From NCBI GenBank assembly GCA_030550775.1, contig JAUQOS010000006.1, forward strand, positions 1 through 51,466: a stretch of DNA of 51,466 bases, written 5' to 3'. This DNA is from Armatimonadota bacterium. Lineage in GTDB: Bacteria; Armatimonadota; Fimbriimonadia; Fimbriimonadales; GBS-DC. This document shows positions 23,891 to 33,180 of this stretch, piece after piece (position 1 is the first letter of the stretch; every line of letters begins with the position of its first letter). Position numbers and translations under genes: made by a program. The notes under the pieces were generated by a model. That model saw only the letters and a list, made by a program, of their open reading frames with translations, was not told where the DNA came from and did no database searches.

Positions 23891-24941
23891 CCATCAGTTA
23901 TCTGCTGGTTGGGAGCGTTTCTGGCAGGTTTCGCCGCCGCGATGGGCGCGCGGGTTGGCGTGGCTCTACGCACTCGGTTGGCGCACCTATGCAGGTGTCT
24001 ATGCGCTGGGGCTGAAGCGGCGGCGTCGGATGCCCGTGCCCGTGATTGGGGTTGGTTCGTTGTGGGCAGGTGGTGTAGGCAAAACGCCCATAACGATCGC
24101 CATCGCGCGGATGCTGCAGCAGGCGGGCAGGCACGTGGCGGTGCTCACCCACGGCTACGGCGGGCGCCGCTATCGTGACATCACTCTAATAGACCCGCTT
24201 GAGCAGCCCGACCCCGCTGAAGTCGGCGACGAAGCGGCAGAGCTACGCCTTGCGCTCCCCGAAGTGCCCATCGCGGTCGGCAAATGGCGCGTGCACACTG
24301 CCGAAGCAGCGCTGCGACGCTGGTCGCCCGAAGTGCTGGTGCTGGACGACGGATTTCAACACCTGCCGCTGGCACGCACGCTGGACTTGGTGCTGCTGCC
24401 TCTGCGCGAGCCGCTGGGCAACGGCTATTGTCTACCCGCAGGTCCGCTGCGCGAGCCACCCAGCGGGCTAAAGCGCGCCGACGGCATCATGCTGGTGGAC
24501 TACGCGCCTACAGATATGCCAGCTGCGCCAGAGCAAACCATCAGCTGGAAGGCACGCACCAATCACCAGCTCCCTTTGTACAGGGCAAGCATCCGCCCCC
24601 TCGCGCTGCTCCACCTCACTACAAGCGAGCGTTTGCCCGTATCAACACCAGAGTTACCGCCGCTCACTGTGCTGTGCGCTATCGCCCGCCCCGAACGATT
24701 CATTCAGATGACCCAAGCACTGGGCTACCCGATTGAGAGCATACACACCTTCCCCGACCACCATGCCTACAGCCGCGACGAGCTGCAAACTTTCGCGGGC
24801 AAAACTATCTTGACCACCGCCAAAGATGCGGTGAAGCTACGCGCGCTGCTGCCCCCGACTGCCGACGCCTACGCCCTGCTGCTGGAAGCGCAACTGGACT
24901 CTCGGCTTACTGAACGCCTCTTACAGGAAACTGCACGCTGA
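23874..24941 (+). CDS. lpxK: Tetraacyldisaccharide 4'-kinase LpxK
   Basis: A 355-residue kinase that phosphorylates the 4' position of the lipid A disaccharide precursor at the inner membrane. The GTG at 23874 has GGAAGGG 7 nt upstream and lies inside the end of the upstream membrane gene. The P-loop reads GVGSLWAGGVGKTPITIAIARML, with Val in place of the usual Thr before GKTP. LTHGYGGRRY, VGDEAAELRLALPEVPIAVG, LDDGFQHLPLARTLDLVL and FPDHHAYSRDEL are all family motifs. Its presence indicates a lipid A-containing outer membrane. The other lpx genes are not in the window. Confidence 0.94.
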   Translation: MRVAGSHQLSAGWERFWQVSPPRWARGLAWLYALGWRTYAGVYALGLKRRRRMPVPVIGVGSLWAGGVGKTPITIAIARMLQQAGRHVAVLTHGYGGRRYRDITLIDPLEQPDPAEVGDEAAELRLALPEVPIAVGKWRVHTAEAALRRWSPEVLVLDDGFQHLPLARTLDLVLLPLREPLGNGYCLPAGPLREPPSGLKRADGIMLVDYAPTDMPAAPEQTISWKARTNHQLPLYRASIRPLALLHLTTSERLPVSTPELPPLTVLCAIARPERFIQMTQALGYPIESIHTFPDHHAYSRDELQTFAGKTILTTAKDAVKLRALLPPTADAYALLLEAQLDSRLTERLLQETAR

Positions 24942-24959
24942 GCCGAGAATCTAAGTGGT

Positions 24960-25625
24960 ATGACCCTAATCACGCTGGACGATGTGCGCAACAACCCAAC
25001 CGTGCGTGCCTACTTGCAGATGGCAAACCAAGTGCTGTACGCGATGGGTTATACCGAGCACGGTTTACGCCACGCGGGGCTGGTTGCTAACAATGCCCGA
25101 CGCCTCTGCCTCAAACTGGGCTACACCGAGCGTCAGGCGGAGCTGGCGGCGATTGCAGGCTACCTACACGATATCGGCAACGTCATCAACCGCGACCATC
25201 ACGCTCAATCGGGGGCGATGATTGCCTTCCACATCCTCACGCAGATGGGCATGCCCGCTGACGAAATCGCCATCATCATCAGCGCCATCGGCAACCACGA
25301 AGAGACGACAGGGCACCCCGTCAACTACGCCGCTTCCACCGTAATTTTAGCGGACAAATCTGATGTGCACTTTTCGCGGGTGCAAAACCCCAATCAAGGT
25401 GAGTTTGATATTCACGACCGCGTGAACTTCGCCACGCAGCGTTCACGCCTGCGCGTAATGCCCAAAGAACGGCTGATTGAGCTGAGCCTCGAGATAGACA
25501 CCAGCGTTGCCAGCCTGATGGAGTATTTTGAGATTTTCTTAGACCGTATGGTGATGTGTCGGCGCGCAGCAGAGGCGTTGGAGTGCCAATTTCATCTGAT
25601 GATCAACGGCGCGCCGATTGGCTAA
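24960..25625 (+). CDS. HD-domain phosphohydrolase
   Basis: A 221-residue protein with an HD metal-binding domain: YTEHGLRHAGLVANNARRL, IAGYLHDIGNVINRDHHAQSGAMIAFHIL (LHDIGN holds the HD pair), and IISAIGNHEETTGHPVNYAASTVILADKSDVHFSRV. The later part, DIHDRVNFATQRSRLRVMP and beyond, is a C-terminal extension. HD proteins of this kind hydrolyse phosphomonoesters or nucleotides; the substrate cannot be read from the sequence. It begins 18 nt after lpxK and its end overlaps the long form of the permease ORF. Confidence 0.88.
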   Translation: MTLITLDDVRNNPTVRAYLQMANQVLYAMGYTEHGLRHAGLVANNARRLCLKLGYTERQAELAAIAGYLHDIGNVINRDHHAQSGAMIAFHILTQMGMPADEIAIIISAIGNHEETTGHPVNYAASTVILADKSDVHFSRVQNPNQGEFDIHDRVNFATQRSRLRVMPKERLIELSLEIDTSVASLMEYFEIFLDRMVMCRRAAEALECQFHLMINGAPIG

Positions 25626-25671
25626 GCGCAAGTTGCCTCGCCCGCGAGGTATAGTTTCTGCGGAGCGGGCG

Positions 25672-26598
25672 ATGGGCGAACTGTTGGATGCGCAACTGAT
25701 TGGCACAGCGATTCGGCAAGCGGCGCCGCTGATACTGGCAGCCCTGGCCGGGCTGCTCAGTGAGCGGGTGGGTGTCATCAACATCGGCTTGGAAGGCAAA
25801 ATTCTGATGGGCGCGTTCGCCGCTGCGTATGGCACCCTGCTGAGTGGCTCGCCATGGGTGGGCTTAGCAGCAGCGATTGTGGTGGGGCTGGCGCTGGCGC
25901 TGATCCACGCCGTTGCAACGCAAGAACTGCGCACTGACCACATCGTCAGTGGGGTCGCCATCAACCTGTTGGCGTTGGGGCTGAGCACTTACCTCTTTCG
26001 GCAGCTAATCGTTCCGCGTGAGGAGGCAGGCGAGTCATCGGTTGTGCGGATGTTCGAGCCGCTAACGCTGGGCGGGTTGGAGCGGCTACCTCTGCTTGGT
26101 GCGCTCCTCAAAGACCAAACTTGGCTTACGCTGTTTGCGTTGGCGTTGCCCTTTGTGCTGCTGGTGTTGCTGACGCACACGCGCTGGGGGCTGCGCGTGA
26201 ACGCCGTGGGCAACGACCTTATCAAGGCGCAGCTGATGGGCGTGCCCGTGAAGCGATTGCGTTATCTAGGAGTGCTGGGGTCAGGTGCGTTGGCAAGCAT
26301 GGCGGGGGCGTTTTTGACTTTGGCGGCGACTGGGCAATTTCGCGAGAATATGAGTGCGGGGCGCGGTTTCATCGCGTTAGCTGCGCTGATTTTCGGCAGA
26401 TGGCACCCGCTGGGGGCGGCAGGCGCGGCGTTGGGGTTTGGCTTTTTCGAAGCGTTGCAGATGCGCCTGCAAGGGCAACCGCTGTTTGGTGTGCAACTGC
26501 CGACCGAGCTGCTACTAATGCTGCCCTACCTACTTACTGTGGTGGCACTAATGGGCTTGTTGGGCAAAATGAAACCGCCTGCAGACTTGGGGAACTAA
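25672..26598 (+). CDS. Sugar/nucleoside-type ABC transporter permease
   Basis: A protein of about 308 residues from the ATG at 25672 (a TTG at 25618 is the ORF-track start). LIGTAIRQAAPLILAALAGLLSERVGVINIGLEGKILMGAFAA is diagnostic of the BPD_transp_2 permeases that import nucleosides or simple sugars with a BMP-type lipoprotein (the NupQ/YufQ branch). Eight or more hydrophobic segments follow, with NAVGNDLIKAQLMGVPVKRLRYLGVLGSGALASMAGAFL as the coupling-loop region. The partner permease, the duplicated ATPase and the binding protein are not visible, so this subunit is isolated in the window. Confidence 0.88.
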   Translation: MGELLDAQLIGTAIRQAAPLILAALAGLLSERVGVINIGLEGKILMGAFAAAYGTLLSGSPWVGLAAAIVVGLALALIHAVATQELRTDHIVSGVAINLLALGLSTYLFRQLIVPREEAGESSVVRMFEPLTLGGLERLPLLGALLKDQTWLTLFALALPFVLLVLLTHTRWGLRVNAVGNDLIKAQLMGVPVKRLRYLGVLGSGALASMAGAFLTLAATGQFRENMSAGRGFIALAALIFGRWHPLGAAGAALGFGFFEALQMRLQGQPLFGVQLPTELLLMLPYLLTVVALMGLLGKMKPPADLGN

Positions 26599-26614
26599 CG
26601 AGGTTCCTGAAAAC

Positions 26615-26689
<75 letters not shown>

Positions 26690-26753
26690 ACGCAGATTCG
26701 GGTTCAAAAACGGGCAACTGCTGACCCGAGCGTCAGTCAACAACACCCTGCTG

Positions 26754-26790
26754 ACCGCTTGCATGCAGTGTTAAAACGCAGGCAAGCGGT
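26754..26790. repeat. Hairpin upstream of the pst operon
   Basis: ACCGCTTGC (26754-26762) and GCAAGCGGT (26782-26790) form a perfect nine-pair stem around a 19-nt loop. It lies between tRNA-Ala and pstS. Nothing like the Pho box at 16.05 kb is seen here. Confidence 0.5.
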
Positions 26791-26873
26791 TGCGCATCAA
26801 AGTATACCCCAAGCGGCGCTGATAATTCAAGGGGTCAGCTTTTTCAGCTGCCCCCACGCAGCGGGGAAACCTA

Positions 26874-27708
26874 TTGTGGTTGGTAGCAGTTGGCAGCGCA
26901 GTTGTGCTGGCAGGTGCAACAGGCGCTGCCGCGTGGATGCAACAGAGCATTACCATTCGCGGGTCTGATACGATGCTCATCCTGAATCAGCGTTGGGTGG
27001 AAGCCTACGGGCGCGTGAACCCTAATGTAAGCGTGTCCGTAACGGGAGGTGGTTCGAGCATCGGTATCACTGCGCTCATCAACGGCGTCACCGATATTTG
27101 TGCCTCCTCGCGACCGATGCGCAAATCGGAAATGGACCGGGCACGCAGCCGCGACGTTGTACCCTACGAAATCCCCGTAGCTCTTGATGGTCTTGCCATC
27201 GCGGTCAACGCCTCGAACCCCGTCGAGTCGCTGACCATGGACCTGCTGCGCCGAATCTATATTGGGCAAATCACGAACTGGAGCCAAGTTGGCGGTCCGA
27301 ACCTGCCGATTGTCGTTTTTAGCCGCGATAGCAACTCAGGTACATACAGCTTATTCCAACAAGTGGTGCTCAAGAACCAGAACTGGGGACGCGGCGTACG
27401 CTTTATGCCCTCCACCAGCGAGGAGGCGCGTGAGGTTGCCCGCACCCCAGCCGGCATCGCCTATGGCGGTGTTCAAGAACCGCCCCGGTATCAAAATCCT
27501 CGAAATCGCCGCCAAAGGGGGCGAGCCTGCCTATGCGCCCACCGAGGAGAATGTGCGCACCCGCAAATATCCTATTTCGCGCTTCCTCTACTTCTACACC
27601 AACGGCAAGCCCCGCGGCGAAGTTGCCAAGTTCATCGACTGGGTGCTTTCGTCCGAAGGGCAAGCCATCGTGAGCGAAGTGGGCTACTACCCACTGGAGA
27701 AGAAGTAA
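26874..27708 (+). pseudogene. pstS: Phosphate-binding protein PstS, frameshifted
   Basis: The first frame encodes a signal-type N-terminus (MWLVAVGSAVVLAGATGAAAWMQQ) and the phosphate-binding fold: ITIRGSDTMLILNQRWVEAY, VSVTGGGSSIGITALINGVTDICASSRPMRKSE, IYIGQITNWSQVGGPNLPIVVFSRDSNSGTYSLF. At about 27464-27472 the family reading moves to the +1 frame. AGIAYGGV continues as FKNRPGIKILEIAAKGGEPAYAP, then FLYFYTNGKPRGEVAKFIDWVLSSEGQAIVSEVGYYPLEKK to the stop at 27706. A net loss of 2 nt (or gain of 1) explains it. Without repair the product loses its C-terminal lobe. Genuine mutation and assembly error cannot be told apart from sequence alone. Confidence 0.85.
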
Positions 27709-27754
27709 TCGCGTAAGTGGGGGCGAGCCTCCCTCGCCCCACCCCCAACTGACA

Positions 27755-29008
27755 ATGTGGCGTATCCGACTGTTCGATAGCCTCGTTCAAACCGCAACAT
27801 GGATAGCAGGAGGCGTGCTCCTCCTGACTATCCTTGCGGTGTTTTACTAATCGCTAGTCACGGCTACTGCTCAAACAAGCGACCCCACGCAGCTGCGTCC
27901 TGACGAACTGTTCCGTGACTGCATGCGCGCTCCCGAACGCGCCAAACAGGGCGAACGGTTCCTGCTGCTGGTGTTCGCGATGCCCACCTATACAGGCAAA
28001 ACTATGGAACTTGCCTGGGAACCCGATGTCTCGTTCGAGCCACAGTTTGCACCCTACCAGTTTCGGCTGCGTCTCGTGCGTGCCCCTGAGGGCGTGGATG
28101 TTGAACCGATAGAGATTGACCTACGCCAGCACCCCAAAGGATGCATCACCCTGCCCGTATGGAAAGCCTACAGCCAAGAAGAGTGGCTCAAAGGCTACCT
28201 GTTCGAGCTCGAAGCCATTCCCACCACCAGCACCACTTGGGCGACGCTGCAACAATTTCTAATGTCCGATTGGGCACCCACGATTCTATACCCACGCTTC
28301 GGCATGCTGCCTCTGCTACTGGCGAGCCTGCTGATTACTACGCTAGCGATTCTATTTGCTACGCCATTAGGGTTGGCGGCGGCGGTTTACCTCAGCGAGC
28401 AAGCCTCGCCGCGCGTGCGCGAGTGGTTCAAGCCCATCTTGGAAGTCTTGGCAGCCATCCCTACAGTGGTGCTGGGCTATTTCGGCGTAGTAATGATTAC
28501 CCCTGCGCTACAAAAGCTGTTCGGCGAAGCGCTGCAACTGTCCTCAGGGCGTGGGCTGCTGGCAACCGCCCTTATGATGACCGTGTTTATCTTGCCTACC
28601 ATCATCTCGCTCTCCGAAGATGCCTTGCGGGCGGTACCTAATAGCCTACGCGAAGGCGCGGAAGCGCTGGGCTTTACACACGCCGGGCGCATCCGACTGG
28701 TAATCTTGCCCGCAGCCAAAAGCGGTCTTATCGCTGCTGTGCTGTTGGCGGTCGCGCGCGTGATGGGCGAGACCATGATTGTGTGGATTTTGAGCGGCGG
28801 CACGCCCACCATGCCCGATTTCAGCTCGCCCACTGCGGCATTGGGCACACTGGTCAAACCGACACGCGCCATTCCCGACACCATCGCCATCGAGATGGGC
28901 AATGTGGAGCTTGAAAGCCCCCACTACGGCTATCCGTTCCTGCTGGGGCTGATTATCATCAATTTGCTGGGCTTTGCGTATCGCAAACGCGCTCAGTTCC
29001 AGCTGTAG
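27755..29008 (+). pseudogene. pstC: Phosphate ABC permease PstC, in-frame ochre stop
   Basis: From ATG 27755 the frame reads MWRIRLFDSLVQTATWIAGGVLLLTILAVFY and then TAA (codon 32, 27848-27850). The same frame continues open for 386 codons. It runs through an unusually long periplasmic loop (about 100 residues) and then the permease domain MLPLLLASLLITTLAILFATPLGLAAAVYLSEQASPRVREWFKPILEVLAAIPTVVLGYF, with the coupling-helix region SLREGAEALGFTHAGRIRLVILPAAKSGLIAAVLLAVARVMGETM. The stop falls at the end of transmembrane helix 1. An internal ATG at 27923 could restart translation but would lose that helix. It follows pstS by 46 nt. Confidence 0.85.
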
Positions 29009-29055
29009 GGTCGGTATCCTCGCCAACAATTCCGCAACCCGAGTGGACACGAGCC

Positions 29056-29952
29056 ATGGCAGTGAAACTGGCACACAAGCCCGCTGAGGCGGGCGTGGAC
29101 TGGGAAGCGCTGGTTGCGCGGCGCGATGCGCTGCGGCTGCGCAAAAACGCGCTGCTGACCACGCTGCTGGTGTTCACGCTGCTGGCGGTAATTACCTATA
29201 AGGGCGCGTCTACCATCAGCTGGGAGTTCCTCACTACGCCCCCCCGTGAAGGCATGTCGGCAGGCGGCATCGGACCGATGATACGCGGTTCACTACTGCT
29301 GATGCTGGGCACCTTCCTGCTGGCAACCCCGTTGGGCATTTTCGGGGGCGTCTGCTTGGCAGAATACGGCGACCGCAGCCGAATCAGGCGCTTTATGCAC
29401 GCCAGCGTTGCAGCCTTAGCGGGCACGCCACCCATCGTGTACGGGCTGTTTGGATTGGCAATTTTCGTGCTGAAGTTTCAGTTTGGCGTGAGCCTACTGG
29501 CTGGTTGGTGCACACTTACCCTGTTCAGCTTGCCCGTGATTGTGCTCACCACAGAAGCGGCGCTCAAAACCGTGCCTGAGGGCATCATCAACGGCGGGCT
29601 GGCGCTGGGGCTCTCACGCTGGCAAACCCTGTGGCGCTTGGCGCTGCCCTATGCAATGCCTGGTATCATGACAGGCGTCATTCTGTCGCTGGGGCGTGCA
29701 GCGGGCGAAGCCATGCCCGTGCTCTTCACCGCCAGCATCTATTACGCATCAACTTTCCCCGCGCTTAGCTGGGAGTCGCTGCGCCAACCTGTCGCCAATC
29801 TGCCCTACTACCTGGCGGAGGGCTACCGCCAGCCTGGTGTGGTGCCCGAACATCTCATCTGGGGCGCGTGCCTGACACTAATTGTGCTGGTGCTACTGCT
29901 CAACGTGGGCGCGATTGTCATCCGTACCCGCGCGCGGAGGCGATACCTATGA
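29056..29952 (+). CDS. pstA: Phosphate ABC permease PstA
   Basis: An intact 298-residue permease. An N-terminal helix ([75 protein letters not shown]) matches PstA. The coupling segment [55 protein letters not shown] is well conserved. It forms the channel with PstC. It is the only unbroken gene of this operon, and its stop overlaps the ATG of the second pstB (ATGA). Confidence 0.93.
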   Translation: MAVKLAHKPAEAGVDWEALVARRDALRLRKNALLTTLLVFTLLAVITYKGASTISWEFLTTPPREGMSAGGIGPMIRGSLLLMLGTFLLATPLGIFGGVCLAEYGDRSRIRRFMHASVAALAGTPPIVYGLFGLAIFVLKFQFGVSLLAGWCTLTLFSLPVIVLTTEAALKTVPEGIINGGLALGLSRWQTLWRLALPYAMPGIMTGVILSLGRAAGEAMPVLFTASIYYASTFPALSWESLRQPVANLPYYLAEGYRQPGVVPEHLIWGACLTLIVLVLLLNVGAIVIRTRARRRYL

Positions 29953-30734
29953 TTGCAGCCATGACACCTACAACCACGAAAACGGTAATCCAAACGGTAG
30001 ACCTGTCGGTTGCCTATAACGGCAAACTTGCGCTCAAAGCGGTGAACGCGCAGTTCTACGAGAACACCGTCACCGCGTTGATTGGTCCCAGCGGATGCGG
30101 CAAGAGCACGCTGCTGCGTGCCCTCAATCGCCTGAACGACCGCATCCCCGACGCCGTCACGCAAGGCAAAGTGCTCATCGACGGCAAAGACATCTACGCA
30201 CGGGGCGTGAACCTCACACGCTTGCGCCGCGAGGTTGGCATGGTGTTCCAAAAGCCCAACCCGTTCCCGATGAGCATTTTCGAGAATGTTGCCCTTGGAC
30301 CACGCCTGCACTACGGGCTGCGCGGGCGTGCCTTAGAGGAGATCGTGGAAGATGCCCTGCGCAAAGCCGCCCTCTGGGACGAGGTGAAAGACGACCTCAA
30401 GAAAAAGAGCGGGCTGGCACTCTCAGGCGGGCAGCAACAACGACTCTGCCTCGCGCGTATGCTTGCCGTACAGCCCCGCATCTTGCTGATGGACGAACCG
30501 TGCAGCGCTCTGAACCCTATCAGCACCCAAGAAATCGAGGAACTTATCGTAGAGCTCGGCAAGCAATATACAGTTATCGTGGTGACACACAACCTACAGC
30601 AGGCGGCGCGTATCAGCCAGTATACGGGCTTCCTGATGTAGGGGGAAGTCGTGGAGTGGGGCGAGACCCAACAACTATTCGCGCGCCCACAACGCCAAGA
30701 GACCGAGGACTACATTCGCGGGCGGTTCGGATAA
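29949..30734 (+). pseudogene. pstB: Second phosphate ABC ATPase PstB, amber-truncated
   Basis: The gene starts at ATG 29949, overlapping pstA. It keeps Walker [52 protein letters not shown] and a switch His ([14 protein letters not shown]). The D-loop reads DEPCSALN instead of the usual DEPTSALD. At codon 231 (30639-30641) a TAG stops the frame after FLM. The next 30 codons, [30 protein letters not shown], restore the normal PstB C-terminus up to TAA at 30732. A single base change from a Tyr codon (TAT or TAC) would create this TAG. The intact paralog at 15221 has [10 protein letters not shown] here, so the loss is of conserved sequence. Confidence 0.87.
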
Positions 30735-30741
30735 AACGAAG

Positions 30742-30760
30742 GGCTGGCATCACGCCAGCC
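30742..30760. terminator. Shared terminator between pst operon and PEP-CTERM gene
   Basis: GGCTGGC-ATCAC-GCCAGCC is a perfect seven-pair stem. On the minus strand it is followed by CTTCGTTTTA, which suits termination of the convergent PEP-CTERM gene. Confidence 0.6.
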
Positions 30761-30769
30761 TCGATACGC

Positions 30770-31423
30770 TTAGCGCAGGCGGCGACGCATCACTATACCG
30801 CCCACGCCTACCACCATCGCCAACAGCGAGGTAGGTTCAGGCACCATCGCCAAGTTCTGCCCGCCGTTGGTGCTGCGCAAAAAGTAATAGTAATCCGCCT
30901 GACCTACCGTTTGGCTCAGCAAGGTGTTGGCGTAGTTTACTACCTGCGTATCTGCCGCGTAACGAAATGCGCCATTGCTGAGATTGCGCGGATTGCCCCG
31001 CGTACTGTCGTGGGCAACCTCCCATAGGGCAATCTGAAGCGCCGCGCCCTTGCGGTTGAGGTCTGCCCCTACAAGGAACGAATCACGCCGCTTTAGCAAC
31101 GCCCCAACCTGCCCGTAGGCAAGCCAGAGTTCGTAAGTGTAGGTCTGATTCAGGTGCATCACGCGATCAAGATCAACGCAAAATGCCCAATTGTAGGGGG
31201 CAGTGGTCGGATTGAGCACATACTGCCCCGCCCACAGGTTCATGGTACTGCCGTAGACAACTTGGGTAGTAATCCCAGGCGATACTTGGGTGACTTTGAG
31301 CGTTACGGTTCCTAAAAATAGTCGTCTATCGGTGTTGAAAAGGGTTGGGTTCGCAAACGCACTATAAAGCAGCCCCGTAGCAATGACTGCAGTTAGTGCA
31401 CGCAGTGTTATATTGCGGTTCAT
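30770..31423 (-). CDS. PEP-CTERM exported protein
   Basis: A 217-residue protein with a signal peptide (MNRNITLRALTAVIATGLLYSAFAN) and the C-terminal sorting signal AMVPEPTSLLAMVVGVGGIVMRRRLR. The middle has WAFCVDLDRVMHLNQTYTYELW and AALQIALWEVAHDSTRGNPRNLSNGAFRYAADTQVVNYANTLLSQ, resembling the domain found in many short PEP-CTERM surface proteins whose function is unknown. An exosortase would process it. It is transcribed alone, facing the pst operon. It shows no close similarity to the PEP-CTERM protein at 5881. Confidence 0.88.
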   Translation of the reverse strand: MNRNITLRALTAVIATGLLYSAFANPTLFNTDRRLFLGTVTLKVTQVSPGITTQVVYGSTMNLWAGQYVLNPTTAPYNWAFCVDLDRVMHLNQTYTYELWLAYGQVGALLKRRDSFLVGADLNRKGAALQIALWEVAHDSTRGNPRNLSNGAFRYAADTQVVNYANTLLSQTVGQADYYYFLRSTNGGQNLAMVPEPTSLLAMVVGVGGIVMRRRLR

Positions 31424-31501
31424 AACTCACCTCCACTTGTGTAAGGTTGTGTGGAGGGGATTAGCACTTTATGTGCCAATTGGGGGATTTGAGACTACGG
31501 A

Positions 31502-32578
31502 TTATGCGGGTTTTGGGGATTGCAGGGGTGCGGCAGCGGTCTCGCTGGCGGCGCGGCGGCTCTCTATGCGTTTGATAATATCCCAGTCGGCGCGAAGCCA
31601 GTAGTTGCCGTAGCGCACGGCGAAAGCAGGCAGTTCGAACCGACGCAGGTGTTCACGCTCCGCTTGTTCGACTTGTGCGCTGTCGGGGCTAAGCGAGTGA
31701 TCGCTTTCCACGCGGCTGCCATCGGGGTTGAAGGATTCGCTTCGAGCAGGGGTAGCCCCCTCGTCCGAATCCACTTGTATCCTGCCTTCATCCAAGCGCA
31801 CTTCGCGAAAGGCATACGCACGCAGCACTCGGGTTTTGAGGTCTAATGCCAGAAATCGGCGTTCGGGGCTGGGTTCATAGCCCGGTTCTGTGCGCACCAA
31901 GCCGCTTTGGAGCCAATGCGGCAGCGCGTAGGCGGCGATATAGGTCAATGAGAAGCGCGGATGGTGTTGTGCCCCCACGAGGGCGATACGCCAACGGCGC
32001 CCAGCGTCATAGCGACTGCGCAATCGCAACTCGTAGGCGTGGTCGGGTATAAATACCGCCAACACCTGTAATCCTGCATGGCTTATGAAATGCACTAACG
32101 CACCAATCAGCTCCAACACATGCCAGCCGCGCGGCAACTCGGGTAGCGTTGCCTCCTGCCACGGCATGCGTTCAAAATAGGTTCGCCCGCCACGCCGCTG
32201 GAACAGCCACGCCTCCGAAGGTGTCAACACCAACGCCACATGGGCAGCTTGCCAGTTGAGCCATAGCTGATGCCCGAAAGTAATCAATGCAATCAGCACC
32301 AAAATACCTAGAGCGAGTTGCGCCCACCACGGCAACGCAAGGGGTGCCAGCAAGGTTCCCTGCTTGCGCCACGCCAACCACCCCACCAACGGACCAAACA
32401 GCATCAGCCGCCAGCCAAACCCGCGCCAAAACTGAGTCCAACTCAGCGGACCCAAGCGCATCCCCACCGCAGCGAACGGATCCTGCCTGCAGCGCGGGCA
32501 TCGCTCCGCCAACGGATCGCACGCCGCCCCGCACACTGAACACCCGACCTGCGGCACAACATATCCCGAACCATTCAT
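31502..32578 (-). CDS. Zinc-ribbon membrane protein of unknown function
   Basis: A 358-residue protein. The N-terminus VGCSVCGAACDPLAERCPRCRQDPF holds four or five Cys in a zinc-ribbon spacing. Two hydrophobic helices follow (GFGWRLMLFGPLVGWLAWR and PWWAQLALGILVLIALITFGHQLWL), then a PH-like strand-rich region (AAHVALVLTPSEAWLFQRRGGRTYFERMPWQEATLPELPRGWHVLELIGALVHF). The C-terminal third is Ser/Asp/Glu-rich. I do not recognise a named family. It faces the small membrane protein gene at 32644 across a 65-nt divergent gap. Confidence 0.75.
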   Translation of the reverse strand: MNGSGYVVPQVGCSVCGAACDPLAERCPRCRQDPFAAVGMRLGPLSWTQFWRGFGWRLMLFGPLVGWLAWRKQGTLLAPLALPWWAQLALGILVLIALITFGHQLWLNWQAAHVALVLTPSEAWLFQRRGGRTYFERMPWQEATLPELPRGWHVLELIGALVHFISHAGLQVLAVFIPDHAYELRLRSRYDAGRRWRIALVGAQHHPRFSLTYIAAYALPHWLQSGLVRTEPGYEPSPERRFLALDLKTRVLRAYAFREVRLDEGRIQVDSDEGATPARSESFNPDGSRVESDHSLSPDSAQVEQAEREHLRRFELPAFAVRYGNYWLRADWDIIKRIESRRAASETAAAPLQSPKPA

Positions 32579-32643
32579 TAGGCAGGAATTCTACTCTGCT
32601 AGGGCAAACTTTCCTACCGTCGTAAACAAAGGGAGGCCTCATA

Positions 32644-33135
32644 ATGATGCGACCAACAGCAGTGACGGTGATTAGCGTTTTGGGAATCGTGTTTAGTGCG
32701 CTTGGGCTTTGTTGTACACTACTCGGCAGCGCTAGCCTTGCCTTTCTAATGGGGATGGGCGACACGCTGGCTGCCCAACCAGGCGCCAGCAACAAGGATT
32801 TGCAAGTGTTTCAGAACCCAATCTATCAGCGCTATATGCTTGCTACGATTGCCGTAACCTTCCTACTGAGCATCTGGTTGCTAATCAGTTCGGTGATGCT
32901 TCTGCGGATGTCGCCTACGGGGTTGTCGCTGATGCTTGCATGGGCAGCGGTAGCTATCCTCTGGCTTGCCTTGGATACGATACTTACCTTTACCGTGCTG
33001 CATAATGTCGTTGGCAGCCGCCAACTGACAAGCCAGTTAGTGGGCGCTGTGATATGGCTCATCTATCCGCTGGCGGTGTTTGTGGTGCTCACGCGCCCAA
33101 ACATTAAGGCGGCATTCCAGCAACAGAGGTTCTGA
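32644..33135 (+). CDS. Small four-helix membrane protein
   Basis: A 163-residue protein with four hydrophobic segments: MMRPTAVTVISVLGIVFSALGLCCTLLGSASLAFLMGMG, YMLATIAVTFLLSIWLLISSVMLL, GLSLMLAWAAVAILWLALDTILTF and LVGAVIWLIYPLAVFVVLTRPNIKAAF. The arrangement resembles small DUF-type membrane proteins often found beside zinc-ribbon proteins; no function can be assigned. A GGGAGGC ribosome-binding site lies 7 nt upstream. The phosphohexomutase gene follows 45 nt later. Confidence 0.78.
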   Translation: MMRPTAVTVISVLGIVFSALGLCCTLLGSASLAFLMGMGDTLAAQPGASNKDLQVFQNPIYQRYMLATIAVTFLLSIWLLISSVMLLRMSPTGLSLMLAWAAVAILWLALDTILTFTVLHNVVGSRQLTSQLVGAVIWLIYPLAVFVVLTRPNIKAAFQQQRF

Positions 33136-33180
33136 AAGTACCACAAACCTGCTTTGGTTGCATGAGGTAAGATTCGAGCT

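Noticed and set aside
26874-30734. Stop-codon reassignment or selenocysteine-like read-through in the pst genes
   Set aside because: TAA and TAG both end intact genes elsewhere in the window, the two stops differ from each other, and no recoding structure was seen after them. The pstS lesion is a frame change.
30095-31027. 310-aa plus-strand ORF crossing the end of pstB and the PEP-CTERM gene
   Set aside because: It is an out-of-frame reading of pstB, rich in Arg/Pro/His, and runs through a terminator and into an opposite-strand gene.
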